Positions 9,048-17,610 of a stretch of 64,000 nt of DNA are shown here, piece after piece. Below the pieces are notes generated by a model that was not told where the DNA came from, searched no databases, and was given only the letters and a program-made list of their open reading frames with translations. This DNA is from Tolypothrix sp. PCC 7712. Its GTDB lineage: Bacteria; Cyanobacteriota; Cyanobacteriia; Cyanobacteriales; Nostocaceae. The DNA is taken from contig NZ_CP063785.1 of the NCBI RefSeq assembly GCF_025860405.1, positions 4,588,001 to 4,652,000 on the forward strand. Reading direction: 5' to 3'. Both the position numbers and the translations under genes were made by a program. Position 1 is the first letter of the stretch; each line of letters opens with the position of its first letter.

Positions 9048-9386
9048 ATGACCAAACCTATTTCTGAGAATTTTGATGAATCGCATTACCAGCCTGAACC
9101 ACCAGAACAGTTCTTTCCTGCTCAACATCTCAAAGTCTACCAAACAAGCCCTACAGAGCAACTATTAATTTGCGAATGTCAGAAATGCCAAGCACCACTG
9201 TCTATTGAAGTGGTTTTTATGACACCCCAAAACTCAAAGCCTCGTCCCAAAGGTAAAACCGACAGCAAACCAGATAACAGAGCGCAATGTCCTAATTGTG
9301 GGCAAATTCCTATTTATTTAGAAAGCTGTATTGTCAAATCAGTCAATCAATTACCGACTTCACCGTGGCAAAAAAGTGAAAGTTAG
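9048..9386 (+). CDS. Small zinc-ribbon-like hypothetical protein
   Basis: A 112-residue soluble protein with two cysteine knuckles, CECQKC (about residues 44-49) and CPNC (about 85-88), spaced like a zinc ribbon. The linker between them is basic and proline-rich. I do not recognise a named family. The knuckles suggest metal-bound structure and possibly nucleic acid or protein binding, which is inference only. The ATG start has a weak upstream site. It is monocistronic, facing the convergent MgtC-like gene. Confidence 0.65.
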   Translation: MTKPISENFDESHYQPEPPEQFFPAQHLKVYQTSPTEQLLICECQKCQAPLSIEVVFMTPQNSKPRPKGKTDSKPDNRAQCPNCGQIPIYLESCIVKSVNQLPTSPWQKSES

Positions 9387-9469
9387 ATATCAGCAGCGAA
9401 AAATTTATGATGAATGAGTTAGAAATCAAAACTTTTTGCATCAACCAATTCTTATGCTGTAACTAAATG

Positions 9470-10009
9470 TTAATCATCATCATCATCCTGTTCTTCAGTG
9501 ATGATTAACTCCTGACTTTTGCCCTTTTTATTTTGACTACCTAGGCTAACGAAGGAGCGATTGAGCTTTTTAACTCCACTCAGCGTAATCAGCGTTAGCA
9601 ACCCTCCTAATAATCCCATTTGCCACAAACCACAGCCAATTGCTGCACCCAATCCTGCTGAAGTCCAAACACAGGCGGCTGTGGTTAAGCCTCGAACTTT
9701 TGGCACATGAGATTTTCTGGGAGATTCTTGCAGAATTAATCCAGCACCCAGAAATCCTACACCTGTGGCTACACCCTGAATTGTACGACTTAAGGCATTG
9801 GTAGCTGCATAAGGGCTGTCACCTTCAGCTTGTAACGGGATCATCACGAATAATGCTGCGCCCATACTTACCAACATAAAAGTTCTCATGCCAGCAGGTC
9901 TACCTCCTTGCTGACGGTTCAAGCCAATCATGCAGCCTACTAGAAGCGCCATCGCCAGTCTAAATGCTATATGTGGCCAATCATTGGCAGTAATAAACAT
10001 TGATCCCAT
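9470..10009 (-). CDS. MgtC/SapB-family membrane protein
   Basis: A 179-residue protein with about five membrane helices and the MgtC family signature: MIGLNRQQGGRPAGMRTF, then the glycine-rich TGVGFLGAGLIL helix. The C-terminus ends in an acidic tail with a run of five aspartates. MgtC-like proteins are linked to magnesium limitation and to control of ATP synthase or transporters; the cyanobacterial role is unsettled. The frame is open to a TTG at 10066, but the ATG at 10009 has GAGGAG about 10 bp upstream, so I chose it. An ATG at 10000 is a further alternative. Confidence 0.85.
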   Translation of the reverse strand: MGSMFITANDWPHIAFRLAMALLVGCMIGLNRQQGGRPAGMRTFMLVSMGAALFVMIPLQAEGDSPYAATNALSRTIQGVATGVGFLGAGLILQESPRKSHVPKVRGLTTAACVWTSAGLGAAIGCGLWQMGLLGGLLTLITLSGVKKLNRSFVSLGSQNKKGKSQELIITEEQDDDDD

Positions 10010-10234
10010 TGATTTATCACTCCTCACAATAGAAGGAAATTTTCTGCCTCTTGTCAGTAGGCTCAAGGCTCAATAAAGTTTTCCGTAAAACTTGAGTTTT
10101 TAAATTGTAATTAGTTTAACAACATAAAATCAATAAAGTTACCGTATTTACATCAATAGGGAACACACACTTGATTAAAAATAGTTCTAAGGAAGAATTG
10201 ACAACTCAATACTGAGAAAAAAAAGTCGCAATAA

Positions 10235-10519
10235 TTTCGCAACCAGTACATCATTACGAAAAATCTCAACTCGCCTTTAATTGTCCAAACCTACAGCTTG
10301 GAACCTTACCAGAATGGTTATGTGCTGATGATGGAAGATTTTGGTGAGATTTTTCTGAAACAATGGAGATGACAGCAAACATAAAAATCTCTACAGCAGT
10401 TTTTAGTTTTAGCGATCGCTTGCCAAATCATCACAGAAAAACATGGCGGAACTTTGACTGTAATTTCCAGCCTATGTCAGAGAAGAAAATTTGCGATCGC
10501 TTTACCGATTCATGCTTAA
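10235..10519 (+). pseudogene. Internally deleted relic of a giant hybrid Ser/Thr-histidine kinase
   Basis: Two short coding remnants lie on the same strand. The first (10235-10372) reads FRNQYIITKNLNSP, then VQTYSLEPYQNGYVLMMEDFG, matching the kinase N-lobe of the multidomain Ser/Thr-His kinases common in Nostoc, and ends at TGA. The second (10412-10519) reads AIACQIITEKHGGTL..., ending FAIALPIHA and stop, which matches the C-terminal end of a histidine kinase ATPase domain. The roughly 1500 intervening residues of such a protein are missing. It is a deletion relic, not expressed as a whole. Confidence 0.7.
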
Positions 10520-10568
10520 TCAACTAACAATACTCGTTCTTGATTCTGGCAGTTCCAAAACGGTTATT

Positions 10569-10665
10569 TAAACCAACTTTAAAAAAGAATGCGACAGCTT
10601 GTAGGGGCATTGCCTTGCCTTCTAAAATATATTGATGTGTCGCCAACATTATTTGAATTGGTATA
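10569..10665. mobile_element. MITE-like element, family A, copy 2
   Basis: The shorter copy of the 3527-3665 element. The right end TGTCGCCAACATTATTTGAA...TTGGTAT is nearly identical; the left end is degenerate (AACCAACTTT...GAATGCGACA). The middle carries only a trace of the inner GTAGGGGCA motif. Confidence 0.6.
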
Positions 10666-10793
10666 ACTTTGATTTTTCATCAATCAAACTAATTAAACTT
10701 TAATAACTTTCTGAAAAAATGGGTAACACATCGTTTACGATTCAGATATTTTGCGCTAACAATAACAATACAAAATAATTTTGGTCTGGTTCA

Positions 10794-13028
10794 ATGTGGA
10801 CAAAGCTGAGACAGGTGCTTTGGCAATGGCGTAGCTTATTGATTATTACTCCTAGTGTTACCGGATTGATTATCTTACTACGCTTTTCTGGTTTACTTCA
10901 GTTCTTGGAATGGGCAGCATTCGATCAATATATACGTTTACGTCCGCAAGAATCCCGTGACGATCGCATTGCGATTGTGGGTATTGATGAAACAGATTTA
11001 CACGAGCTGATTGGTCAGGACTATTTACCAGATAAGCTTTTAGCTCAGTTACTTGTAAAACTACAACAGAGAAAGCCAAGAGTTATTGGTCTTGATATTT
11101 ATCGCGATTTACCTGTAGACCCAGGACACGCAGATTTAACTAAGGTTTATCAAAGTTATCACAATATAATTGGTATCCAACAAGTAATTGGTGCAGGCGT
11201 TCCGCCTTCTCCTTTGTTGAAAGCTAAGGGACAAATAGGCGCTAATGGTTTACTGATTGATCCAGATGCGAAAGTGAGGCGTGGGTTTTTATCGATTAGC
11301 GATCGCCAAGGGAAAAAGATTTGGAGCTTTGGCATGATGCTGGCTTTACGATATTTACAGCCAGAAGGAATTAAGCCGCCAGAAATTGATGCACCTATAT
11401 ATCGCTTGGGAAAAACTACATTTCCAGCCTTTGCTGCAAATGATGGTGGTTATGTAGGCGCTGATGCTACAAGATATCAGATTTTATTAAACTATCGCGG
11501 GCCGAAACAGTCCTTTGAATTGGTTTCCATGTCAGATATTTTGCTTAATCGCTTACCTCCTGATTGGGGACGCGATCGCATTATCTTAATTGGTAATGTA
11601 GGGGAAATTTTTGAGGATTTCGTCTTTTCTCCCTTTAATAGTGGTTTTCCTCTCGGTTTTGAACACACCCCTAGAGTAGAAATCCACGCCAATCAGATTA
11701 GCCAAATTCTGAGCAGTGTACTCGATCAGCGTCCTTTAATTAAAACTTGGGCGGAACCATTAGAATGTTTGTGGATTTTATTCTGGTCTGGATTAGGTGC
11801 TACCTTAATTTGGCAATTACGATACACAGGGGGAATGAGCAAAGTCTCATTACCTAAAGTCTTGGCTCCGGTGATCGCCGCAGGTGGGTTAGTAGGTTTT
11901 TCTTATACTGCATTTTTAGCCGGCTGGTGGATACCAGTGATACCAGCATTATTTGCTTTAGCTGGAAGTGCGATCGCAGTTACGGCTTATTTTGCGCGTA
12001 TGGCTGGTTCTATACGTAAAACCTTTGGTCGTTACCTAACTGATACAGTAGTTGCTAATTTACTAGAAAATCCCCAAGGTTTGAAGTTAGGTGGCGAACG
12101 GCGGAATATCACCATTCTCACTTCAGATATTCGTGGTTTTACAGCCATATCCGAACGCTTACCCGCCGAAGAAGTAATTAAAATTATCAATCTCTACTTG
12201 GGATACATGGCTGATGTCATCACCCAGTACCAGGGAACCATTGATGAGTTCATGGGGGATGGAATTTTAGTACTGTTTGGCGCTCCCACCCATCGCGAAG
12301 ACGACGCAACCAGAGCGATCGCTTGTGCTGTAGGAATGCAATTAGCGATGCAGGCTGTTAACGAAACCATGAAACAACAAGGATTACCTAATTTAGAAAT
12401 GGGGATTGGCATTAATACTGGTGAAGTTGTCGTTGGTAATATTGGCTCTGAGAAACGTAGCAAATATGGAATTGTAGGCGACCAAGTTAATCTCACATAT
12501 CGCATTGAATCTTACAGTATTGGCGGGCAAATATTGATTTCCGAATCTACTTTCAAAGCGGTAGAAACAATATTAAAGATTGATGGGCAAAAACAAGTCC
12601 AACCAAAAGGTGTGCAACAACCCATCACAATTTATGAGATTGGCGGTATAGGTGGAAAATATAATCTTTACCTCCCTCAAGAAGAGGAGATATTTTTAAA
12701 TTTAACTGAAGAAATTCCTCTACAATATACAGCTTTGGATGGCAAACATCTTGATGGTACTATCATGCAGGGAAAGGTAAGCAGACTTTCATTAAAGGGT
12801 GCAGAAATCTATATTATTCAAGATGAAATTTCTCATGTATTAGCACCTCTAACAAATATCAAGCTCAACTTACAAATGCCTAATACTGAAATATTCAGCG
12901 AAGATATTTATGCCAAAGTTTTAGAGCAATCAACAGATAATAGCTTTTATATTCGCTTTACCAATAGACCACCAGAGGTAGAGAAGCAGTTAAGCATCAT
13001 CTACCAAAACTTGCACAAGCAATCGTGA
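10794..13028 (+). CDS. CHASE2-domain class III nucleotidyl cyclase (Cya2-like, probable guanylyl cyclase)
   Basis: A 744-residue membrane sensor cyclase. An N-terminal helix leads into an extracytoplasmic CHASE2 domain (about 30-320), followed by three membrane helices (about 325-405) and a class III cyclase domain (about 437-610). A C-terminal PilZ-like region lies at about 640-735. Metal-binding aspartates are D445 and D489. The base-selecting positions are E485, where adenylyl cyclases have Lys, and G559, where they have Asp or Thr. Guanylyl cyclases carry Glu at the first position, and Synechocystis Cya2 is an established cGMP-forming cyanobacterial enzyme. cGMP as product is therefore inferred; ATP use is not excluded. 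The start ATG is the first in frame. Confidence 0.88.
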   Translation: MWTKLRQVLWQWRSLLIITPSVTGLIILLRFSGLLQFLEWAAFDQYIRLRPQESRDDRIAIVGIDETDLHELIGQDYLPDKLLAQLLVKLQQRKPRVIGLDIYRDLPVDPGHADLTKVYQSYHNIIGIQQVIGAGVPPSPLLKAKGQIGANGLLIDPDAKVRRGFLSISDRQGKKIWSFGMMLALRYLQPEGIKPPEIDAPIYRLGKTTFPAFAANDGGYVGADATRYQILLNYRGPKQSFELVSMSDILLNRLPPDWGRDRIILIGNVGEIFEDFVFSPFNSGFPLGFEHTPRVEIHANQISQILSSVLDQRPLIKTWAEPLECLWILFWSGLGATLIWQLRYTGGMSKVSLPKVLAPVIAAGGLVGFSYTAFLAGWWIPVIPALFALAGSAIAVTAYFARMAGSIRKTFGRYLTDTVVANLLENPQGLKLGGERRNITILTSDIRGFTAISERLPAEEVIKIINLYLGYMADVITQYQGTIDEFMGDGILVLFGAPTHREDDATRAIACAVGMQLAMQAVNETMKQQGLPNLEMGIGINTGEVVVGNIGSEKRSKYGIVGDQVNLTYRIESYSIGGQILISESTFKAVETILKIDGQKQVQPKGVQQPITIYEIGGIGGKYNLYLPQEEEIFLNLTEEIPLQYTALDGKHLDGTIMQGKVSRLSLKGAEIYIIQDEISHVLAPLTNIKLNLQMPNTEIFSEDIYAKVLEQSTDNSFYIRFTNRPPEVEKQLSIIYQNLHKQS

Positions 13029-13093
13029 ATTATAAATAACTATACTTCAGTTAAGAAAAATAATTGCTAACAAAACCAAAAAACTAGTACAAC

Positions 13094-13270
13094 AAGGCAA
13101 AAGGCAAAAGTCAAAAGTCAAAAGTCAAAAGTCAAAAGTCAAAAGGCAAAAGTCAAAAGTCAAAAGTCACAAGTCAAAAGTCAAAAGGCAAAAGGCAAAA
13201 GTCAAAAGTCAAAAGTCAAAAGTCACAAGTCAAAAGTCACAAGTCAAAAGTCACAAGTCAAAAGTCACAA
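13094..13270. repeat. Heptamer tandem repeat (AAAAGTC)n, about 25 units
   Basis: Units AAAAGTC, AAAAGGC and ACAAGTC alternate over about 177 bp. The order of variants is partly periodic (AAAAGTC-ACAAGTC pairs at the end), which suggests local duplication of multi-unit blocks. Confidence 0.9.
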
Positions 13271-13324
13271 GAAGAATACTTATACCACAAGCCTTTTAGC
13301 AATTACAGATAATCTGTTTCTCTT

Positions 13325-13364
13325 ACAAAGTTTGGCGGGACGGAAACCGACACCGCCAACTTTG
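13325..13364. repeat. ACAAAGTT...AACTTTG hairpin, copy 2
   Basis: The arms ACAAAGTTTGGCGG and CCGCCAACTTTG pair across a GACGGAAACCGACA loop region. It is the same design as 1922-1960, with different inner bases. Confidence 0.6.
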
Positions 13365-13800
13365 CGCTATTTACGCCTACTTGTACTAGTTACCCAACAA
13401 AAAAACAGAACAATAATTTTGGAGGGGGTTTGGGGGACGCAACCGTCACCCAATCGGGGGTTTGGGGGAGAATCCCCCAATTGATCTGGCTTTTTGAATA
13501 AGTGACAAATCAATCACTAATGAGCCAAGCATATTGAATTAGAAATTTATCATACAAATACCAATTTTGGCACAGATACTGGTCGCGATCGCTTCATTGC
13601 TCAAGCCACAAATTGCAATTTATTGTATTTACCAACAGATATCAATTATTACCCAAAACTATGTCACCACGCTTCACCCAACTGTGTGAAAAACAATTCA
13701 ACCAAGTGGATGACCTCAGTGTGGGAGGGTGAATTTTGTCAAAAAGAGGATTCTAGTAATAGAGAACATTGATTGCACTTAACTCTAGTGCGGAGAAATT

Positions 13801-14316
13801 ATGAAACTACTCAAAGCTTTGGCAGCTTCTGCCGTTGTTGTTTCTTCTGTTGTCCTCTCCGCTGGAATTGCTTCTGCTCAAACAGCTGGTACTAACAGCA
13901 ATTACATCGGTGTTGGGATTGCCGCTGGCGCAACAAGCGGCGGACAAGGAAATGATGATGCTCAATTTGGTGGTAACGTGCAAGGACGGGTAACTATGCC
14001 CAGAACACCTGTATCGCTTCGGGGTTCCGTCCTGTTTGGTGGTGATGCCACTGCAATTATGCCTATAGTTACTTATGATGCGCCCATCGCCAAAAATACG
14101 AACGTTTACTTCGGTGGCGGATACTCGTTTGTCACCGATGAAGGTAAAAACACCCCACTAGGTAATCAAAATGCACCCGTAGTTACCTTAGGTGCAGAAT
14201 CACAAGTTGCCAATAACGTCATCGTCTATGGCGATGCTAAATGGGGTATTGACGCTTACAGAAACAGTGATGCCGATGCCGTTAGCTTCCAAACTGGAAT
14301 AGGTTATAGATTCTAA
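13801..14316 (+). CDS. Small exported outer-membrane beta-barrel protein
   Basis: A 171-residue protein with a clear Sec signal peptide (MKLLKALAASAVVVSSVVLS, cleavage after AGIASAQ). The mature part alternates glycine-rich turns with short hydrophobic strands and ends in GYRF; a C-terminal Phe is the usual sorting signal of outer-membrane barrels. Size would suit an eight-stranded barrel of the OmpW/porin-like type. I do not recognise a named family. A GGAG sequence precedes the ATG. A TTGTCA...TAATAG pair about 50-65 bp upstream could be the promoter. Confidence 0.75.
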   Translation: MKLLKALAASAVVVSSVVLSAGIASAQTAGTNSNYIGVGIAAGATSGGQGNDDAQFGGNVQGRVTMPRTPVSLRGSVLFGGDATAIMPIVTYDAPIAKNTNVYFGGGYSFVTDEGKNTPLGNQNAPVVTLGAESQVANNVIVYGDAKWGIDAYRNSDADAVSFQTGIGYRF

Positions 14317-14318
14317 TG

Positions 14319-14460
14319 GATGGGGCATAGGGCATAGGGCATGGGGCATTGGTAATGGGTAATGGGTAATGGGTAATCGGCATTTCTTCCTCATCTCCCT
14401 CATCTCCCTCATCTCCCTCATCTCCCCAATCCCTAGTCCCCAGTCCCCAATCCCCAATCC
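14319..14460. repeat. Mixed short tandem repeats (7-bp GGGCATA/GGGTAAT, 9-bp CTCATCTCC)
   Basis: Heptamers run to about 14375, then four units of a CTCATCTCC nonamer, then CCCAATCCCCAGTCC-type repeats. The tract fills the whole gap between two convergent genes. Confidence 0.85.
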
Positions 14461-15483
14461 CTACAGCGCATTAATAAACTGCTTTACCTTATCCACTAGC
14501 GGCTGATATTCGATTTCCTGGGCTAACTCTTGAGCATTGAGGTAGCAGGATAGCGCTAATTTTTTACGTCTTCTGGTGGCGTAAAGGCTACCCATATTCA
14601 AGAGAGTCGAACTTTCTCCTAAGCGATCGCCTAGTTCTTGATAAATTGCTATAGCTTGCTTGTAATATTTGAGTGCTTGAGCATGGTTTGCAATGCTGTT
14701 GTAGGTAAAACCAAGGTTATTCAAAGTTGTGGCTTCACCAGAGAGGTCTTTGAGTGCCCGACGTGTTAACAGCACTTGATAATACAGTAATAGCGCTTGT
14801 TTGGGTTGCCCTAAATCACTATATATAGAGGCAATATTATTCAAGGTAGTCGCTTCGCCAACTATATTTTTAACAGCTTTTTGAATTGGTAATGCTGCTT
14901 GGAAATATTCTAGTGCTTGCTGTTGCTGACCTAAAGCACTGTAGGCGAACCCAATGCCATTTAAGGTTGTTGCTTCACCAGAAAAGTCTCCTAGCAAGCG
15001 ACGCATAGCCAAAATTTGGTTTTGCAGCAATAGCGCTCTTTTTGGTTCTCCCAATCTGGTGTAAACCAGTGCTACATCATTGAGAGTAGAAACTTCACCT
15101 TGAGCATCTTCTAATTGCCGGAAAATTTGCAGTGCTTTTTCAAAAGATGCTAAAGCTAGGGAAAACTTGCCTATGCGACTGTAGGTAGAACCTAAATTGC
15201 TGAGTGCGGTAGCCTCGGCTCGCACATTCCCAAATTCTTGAGCCAAGGTTAATGCTTCATTAAAACAATTCAATGCTTTATCAGGTTGCCAGCAACCGAG
15301 GTGAGCCAGTCCAATGTCATTTAATGCATAACCTTCTCTGGCGCGATCTGGAATGATTCGAGCCAACTTTAAATTTTCGGTTGCAAGTACAAGATATTCT
15401 TGAAATTCTCCTCGCTTGTAATAGCGGGTTGCTTCATCACGACGTTGTTCCCACTCGGTGACTGGATTTGAAGGTTGCGACAT
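14461..15483 (-). CDS. TPR-repeat protein (tetratricopeptide scaffold)
   Basis: A 340-residue soluble protein made almost wholly of tetratricopeptide repeats of 40 residues, with recurrent blocks such as EATTLNNIGFAYSALGQ..QALEYFQ. At least six repeats cover about residues 45-320. The 40-residue spacing and the G.A..LNN.G motif are those of the kinesin-light-chain/LGN type, which bind peptides. No catalytic domain or signal peptide is present. The partner is unknown. It is a single gene ending at the repeat tract shared with the barrel gene. Confidence 0.85.
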   Translation of the reverse strand: MSQPSNPVTEWEQRRDEATRYYKRGEFQEYLVLATENLKLARIIPDRAREGYALNDIGLAHLGCWQPDKALNCFNEALTLAQEFGNVRAEATALSNLGSTYSRIGKFSLALASFEKALQIFRQLEDAQGEVSTLNDVALVYTRLGEPKRALLLQNQILAMRRLLGDFSGEATTLNGIGFAYSALGQQQQALEYFQAALPIQKAVKNIVGEATTLNNIASIYSDLGQPKQALLLYYQVLLTRRALKDLSGEATTLNNLGFTYNSIANHAQALKYYKQAIAIYQELGDRLGESSTLLNMGSLYATRRRKKLALSCYLNAQELAQEIEYQPLVDKVKQFINAL

Positions 15484-15976
15484 CTGACCTCGGTTGCACT
15501 AAAAGTAAATAGGCAGGTTTGCTAGGGCCGTTGCATTTGGAATTAACCCTTCTCAGGTGATAATTTCCAAATAGGAGATAAACAATATTCTCTATCTTTA
15601 GATATAAGACGTAAATAGAGTGAATATAGTATAATAACTAACTTAAAAATCTACCTCAGAGAAATCCTGTAGTTATTAAGTTGAGTGCTGTAGTTGAAGT
15701 AATGAAGAGAATTACAGTCACTAAAGTTAAGGAAATATTAAGACTTTAAAGCAAGATACTGCTGATTTTTCGCGATCCCTCATATCTATCGAAGAGTTAA
15801 TTTGGGCACAGATGCGATCGCTTTTTCTCTGTTATCAAACTCAATATACAGAGAAGCCTAAGATTATCTAGTAGCAAATTTAACTAAAAAACCTGAATTT
15901 AACCTTGGCAAAGCTGATCAGGAACTTTAAAAGCTTTGTCAAAATCTCATAACTTATAACCATTTAATTTATTTAT
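15484..15976. other. Intergenic stretch without a recognised gene
   Basis: This lies between the divergent TPR and DUF6174 genes. It is AT-rich with a HIP1-like GCGATCGC near 15814. Short open bits exist around 15800-15920, but none has a start or a recognisable sequence. It may contain an old gene remnant. No hairpin stands out. Confidence 0.4.
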
Positions 15977-16483
15977 ATGCGCTTAGGTATTATTGTTAGT
16001 GCTGGATTAGTAAGTACAGGGCTATTACTGGCTTTGGGTTTAAACAAACCAGCAATATCTCAATCTCCAACACAGATAGCTCAGACATCCGCGATCGCTA
16101 ACACAAACTTACAGGAATTTAGACAGAATCGCCGGGTATGGAGTCAGCAAAGAATCCGCAACTATCGCTACAAAGTTAGTAGAAGTTGTTTCTGTACAGA
16201 AGAAGCTAGAGGCCCAGTAGTAATTGAAGTGCGTAACGGGCAAACAACTTCAATTACCGATAAAAATGGTAAAAAAGTTAATCCCGAGCTATTCCAGGAA
16301 TACAGTACAATGCCCAAGGTATTCAATGTCATTCGGGATGCGATCGCCAAAAAAGCATCCAACATGGCTGTAAACTACAATAAAAAACTCGGCTACCCTA
16401 CCCAAATTGCTATCGATTACGAGCGTCAGATAGCCGATGAAGAGTTATATCTCACAATTGAAGATTTCAAAGAAATTAAATAA
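15977..16483 (+). CDS. DUF6174-domain exported protein
   Basis: A 168-residue protein with an N-terminal signal or anchor segment (about 1-28). The conserved part reads NRRVWSQQRIRNYRYKVSRSCFC and later IEVRNGQTTSI and YPTQIAIDYE, which matches the DUF6174 family. The family is of unknown function and is usually secreted or lipoprotein. Two nearby cysteines (CFC) may bind metal or form a disulphide. The start ATG directly precedes the signal segment. Confidence 0.75.
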   Translation: MRLGIIVSAGLVSTGLLLALGLNKPAISQSPTQIAQTSAIANTNLQEFRQNRRVWSQQRIRNYRYKVSRSCFCTEEARGPVVIEVRNGQTTSITDKNGKKVNPELFQEYSTMPKVFNVIRDAIAKKASNMAVNYNKKLGYPTQIAIDYERQIADEELYLTIEDFKEIK

Positions 16484-16667
16484 TGGGCATAGAGCATAGG
16501 GCATTGGGCATGGGTAATGGGTAATTGGTAATAGGAATTTCTTCTTCATCTCCCCATCCCCAATCCCCAGTCCCCAATCCCCATTACCCCCCCCAGAGGG
16601 GGCCCCGAGTTCCCCAATCCCCAGTCCCCAGTCCCCAATCCCCAGTCCCCAATCCCCAATCCCCAAC
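16484..16667. repeat. Short tandem repeats (CCCCAGT / CCCCAAT heptamers) filling a convergent gap
   Basis: The whole gap between the DUF6174 gene and the radical-SAM gene consists of GGGCATA/GGGTAAT heptamers and then CCCCAGT/CCCCAAT heptamers, interrupted by a GGGGCC-rich patch near 16590-16610. A similar patch occurs at 31935-31955. Confidence 0.85.
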
Positions 16668-17294
16668 CTACTCCACCTGCTGCCACAAACTTTGGTAGCC
16701 AGTCACCAATCGGCTACCATCTTTGAAGACATGAATTTCTATCTGGTCGCTAGCCCAGGTAATTTTGTCTTGGAAAGCAGGATTAAAGATGTTAACTCGT
16801 TGATTGCTGGATGAGACTGGAGAAGTAGGAGAATGAATCGCCAAAGATTCTACAAATGGCCCATCAATCAGAATATCTAGCTGCTCTAATAAATCTTGCG
16901 AACCTGGGGGAGCAGATTCCGATTGCAGCTGCTTTAAGGTAAAGCCAGTAAATGACATCACGTTTAATCCAGCAGCTTTCAGCTTACGTGCTAAAGATGC
17001 CAATGCAGGTGCTTGCCAAAAGGGTTCGCCGCCAGAGAAAGTTACCCCTGTGTTGCGCGGCTTTTTCAAAATATTTTCAGCAAGGGTATCAACGGATATC
17101 AATTGGTTGACCTCGAATGACCAAGATGCTGGATTAAAACAGCCAGGACATTCGCGGGAACAACCTTGCACCCAAACAACAGCACGACAACCAGGCCCGT
17201 TAACTTCAGATTCATCAACGTAGCCCATAATATTAAGATGCTCAGGGGGAATTTCCATAAGTTGTTGCGATGGGTGATTTGGTTGGGATTCCAT
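16668..17294 (-). CDS. Radical-SAM activating-enzyme-like protein (NrdG-like)
   Basis: A 208-residue protein of the short radical-SAM group related to anaerobic ribonucleotide reductase activase. The [4Fe-4S] motif is C-SRE-C-PG-C in VQGCSRECPGCFNP (about 45-58), followed by the SAM-binding glycines in TFSGGEPFWQ. No anaerobic reductase gene (nrdD) is nearby, so the target protein is uncertain. Cyanobacteria commonly carry this stand-alone gene. The ATG start has AAGGAGGAAA just upstream, a very strong ribosome site. Confidence 0.8.
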   Translation of the reverse strand: MESQPNHPSQQLMEIPPEHLNIMGYVDESEVNGPGCRAVVWVQGCSRECPGCFNPASWSFEVNQLISVDTLAENILKKPRNTGVTFSGGEPFWQAPALASLARKLKAAGLNVMSFTGFTLKQLQSESAPPGSQDLLEQLDILIDGPFVESLAIHSPTSPVSSSNQRVNIFNPAFQDKITWASDQIEIHVFKDGSRLVTGYQSLWQQVE

Positions 17295-17352
17295 CTTTTT
17301 CCTCCTTTGAAGCTTTAGCTGTTAAATCAACTCATAACTGACTATTCGCTCC

Positions 17353-17380
17353 GTAGAGACGCGATTTATCGCGTCTCTAC
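17353..17380. repeat. Palindrome GTAGAGACGCGAT...CTCTAC, copy 2
   Basis: A near-perfect 28-bp palindrome, the longest member of the AGACGCGATTAATCGCGTCT family in this window. It lies in the gap upstream of the NrdG-like gene. Confidence 0.7.
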
Positions 17381-17433
17381 AGGATTTAAATGTCAATCGA
17401 TTGGTTTTATCCGAACCCTATTGTCCCCACTCC

Positions 17434-17559
17434 CAATACTGCTCGGTTAAGGATTGTCAACTCTTAATTTGGTTTGGGGAAAAGGTGAAAGGGTAAGGGT
17501 TAAAGGTTTTTTCTTGTCCCTTTTCCCCTTCGCCTTTTGCCCTTAACCGACAAGTATTG
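17434..17559. mobile_element. MITE-like element, family B, copy 2, with perfect 10-bp target duplication
   Basis: Terminal inverted repeats CAATACTGCTCGGTTAAGG and CCTTAACCGACAAGTATTG; the interior is the reverse complement of the copy at 8736-8851. The element is flanked by TCCCCACTCC on both sides, a perfect 10-bp direct repeat. This fixes the element ends. Confidence 0.88.
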
Positions 17560-17588
17560 TCCCCACTCCTGACTCAGCACTCTTGTAC

Positions 17589-17608
17589 AGACGGGATTAA
17601 TCGCGTTT
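17589..17608. repeat. Degenerate AGACG...CGTTT palindrome, copy 3
   Basis: AGACGGGATTAATCGCGTTT, two changes from the perfect palindrome, just beyond the stop codon of the next radical-SAM gene. Confidence 0.6.
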
Positions 17609-17610
17609 CT

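Larger units (their letters stand above)
13046..13525. repeat. Long dispersed repeat, copy 1, with expanded heptamer tract
   Basis: Nearly identical to 58230-58563 over about 330 bp, starting TTCAGTTAAGAAAA and ending AATCAATCACTAATGAGC. This copy is about 150 bp longer because of an expanded AAAAGTC heptamer run at 13094-13270. It includes the ACAAAGTT hairpin (13325-13364) and a GGGGGTTTGGGGG...CCCCCAA block near 13423-13482. No coding sequence is seen. It lies downstream of the cyclase gene. Confidence 0.85.

Noticed and set aside
13094..13270. Regular repeats that might be taken for a CRISPR array
   Set aside because: The unit is 7 bp, directly tandem, without unique spacers. It is a short tandem repeat tract.
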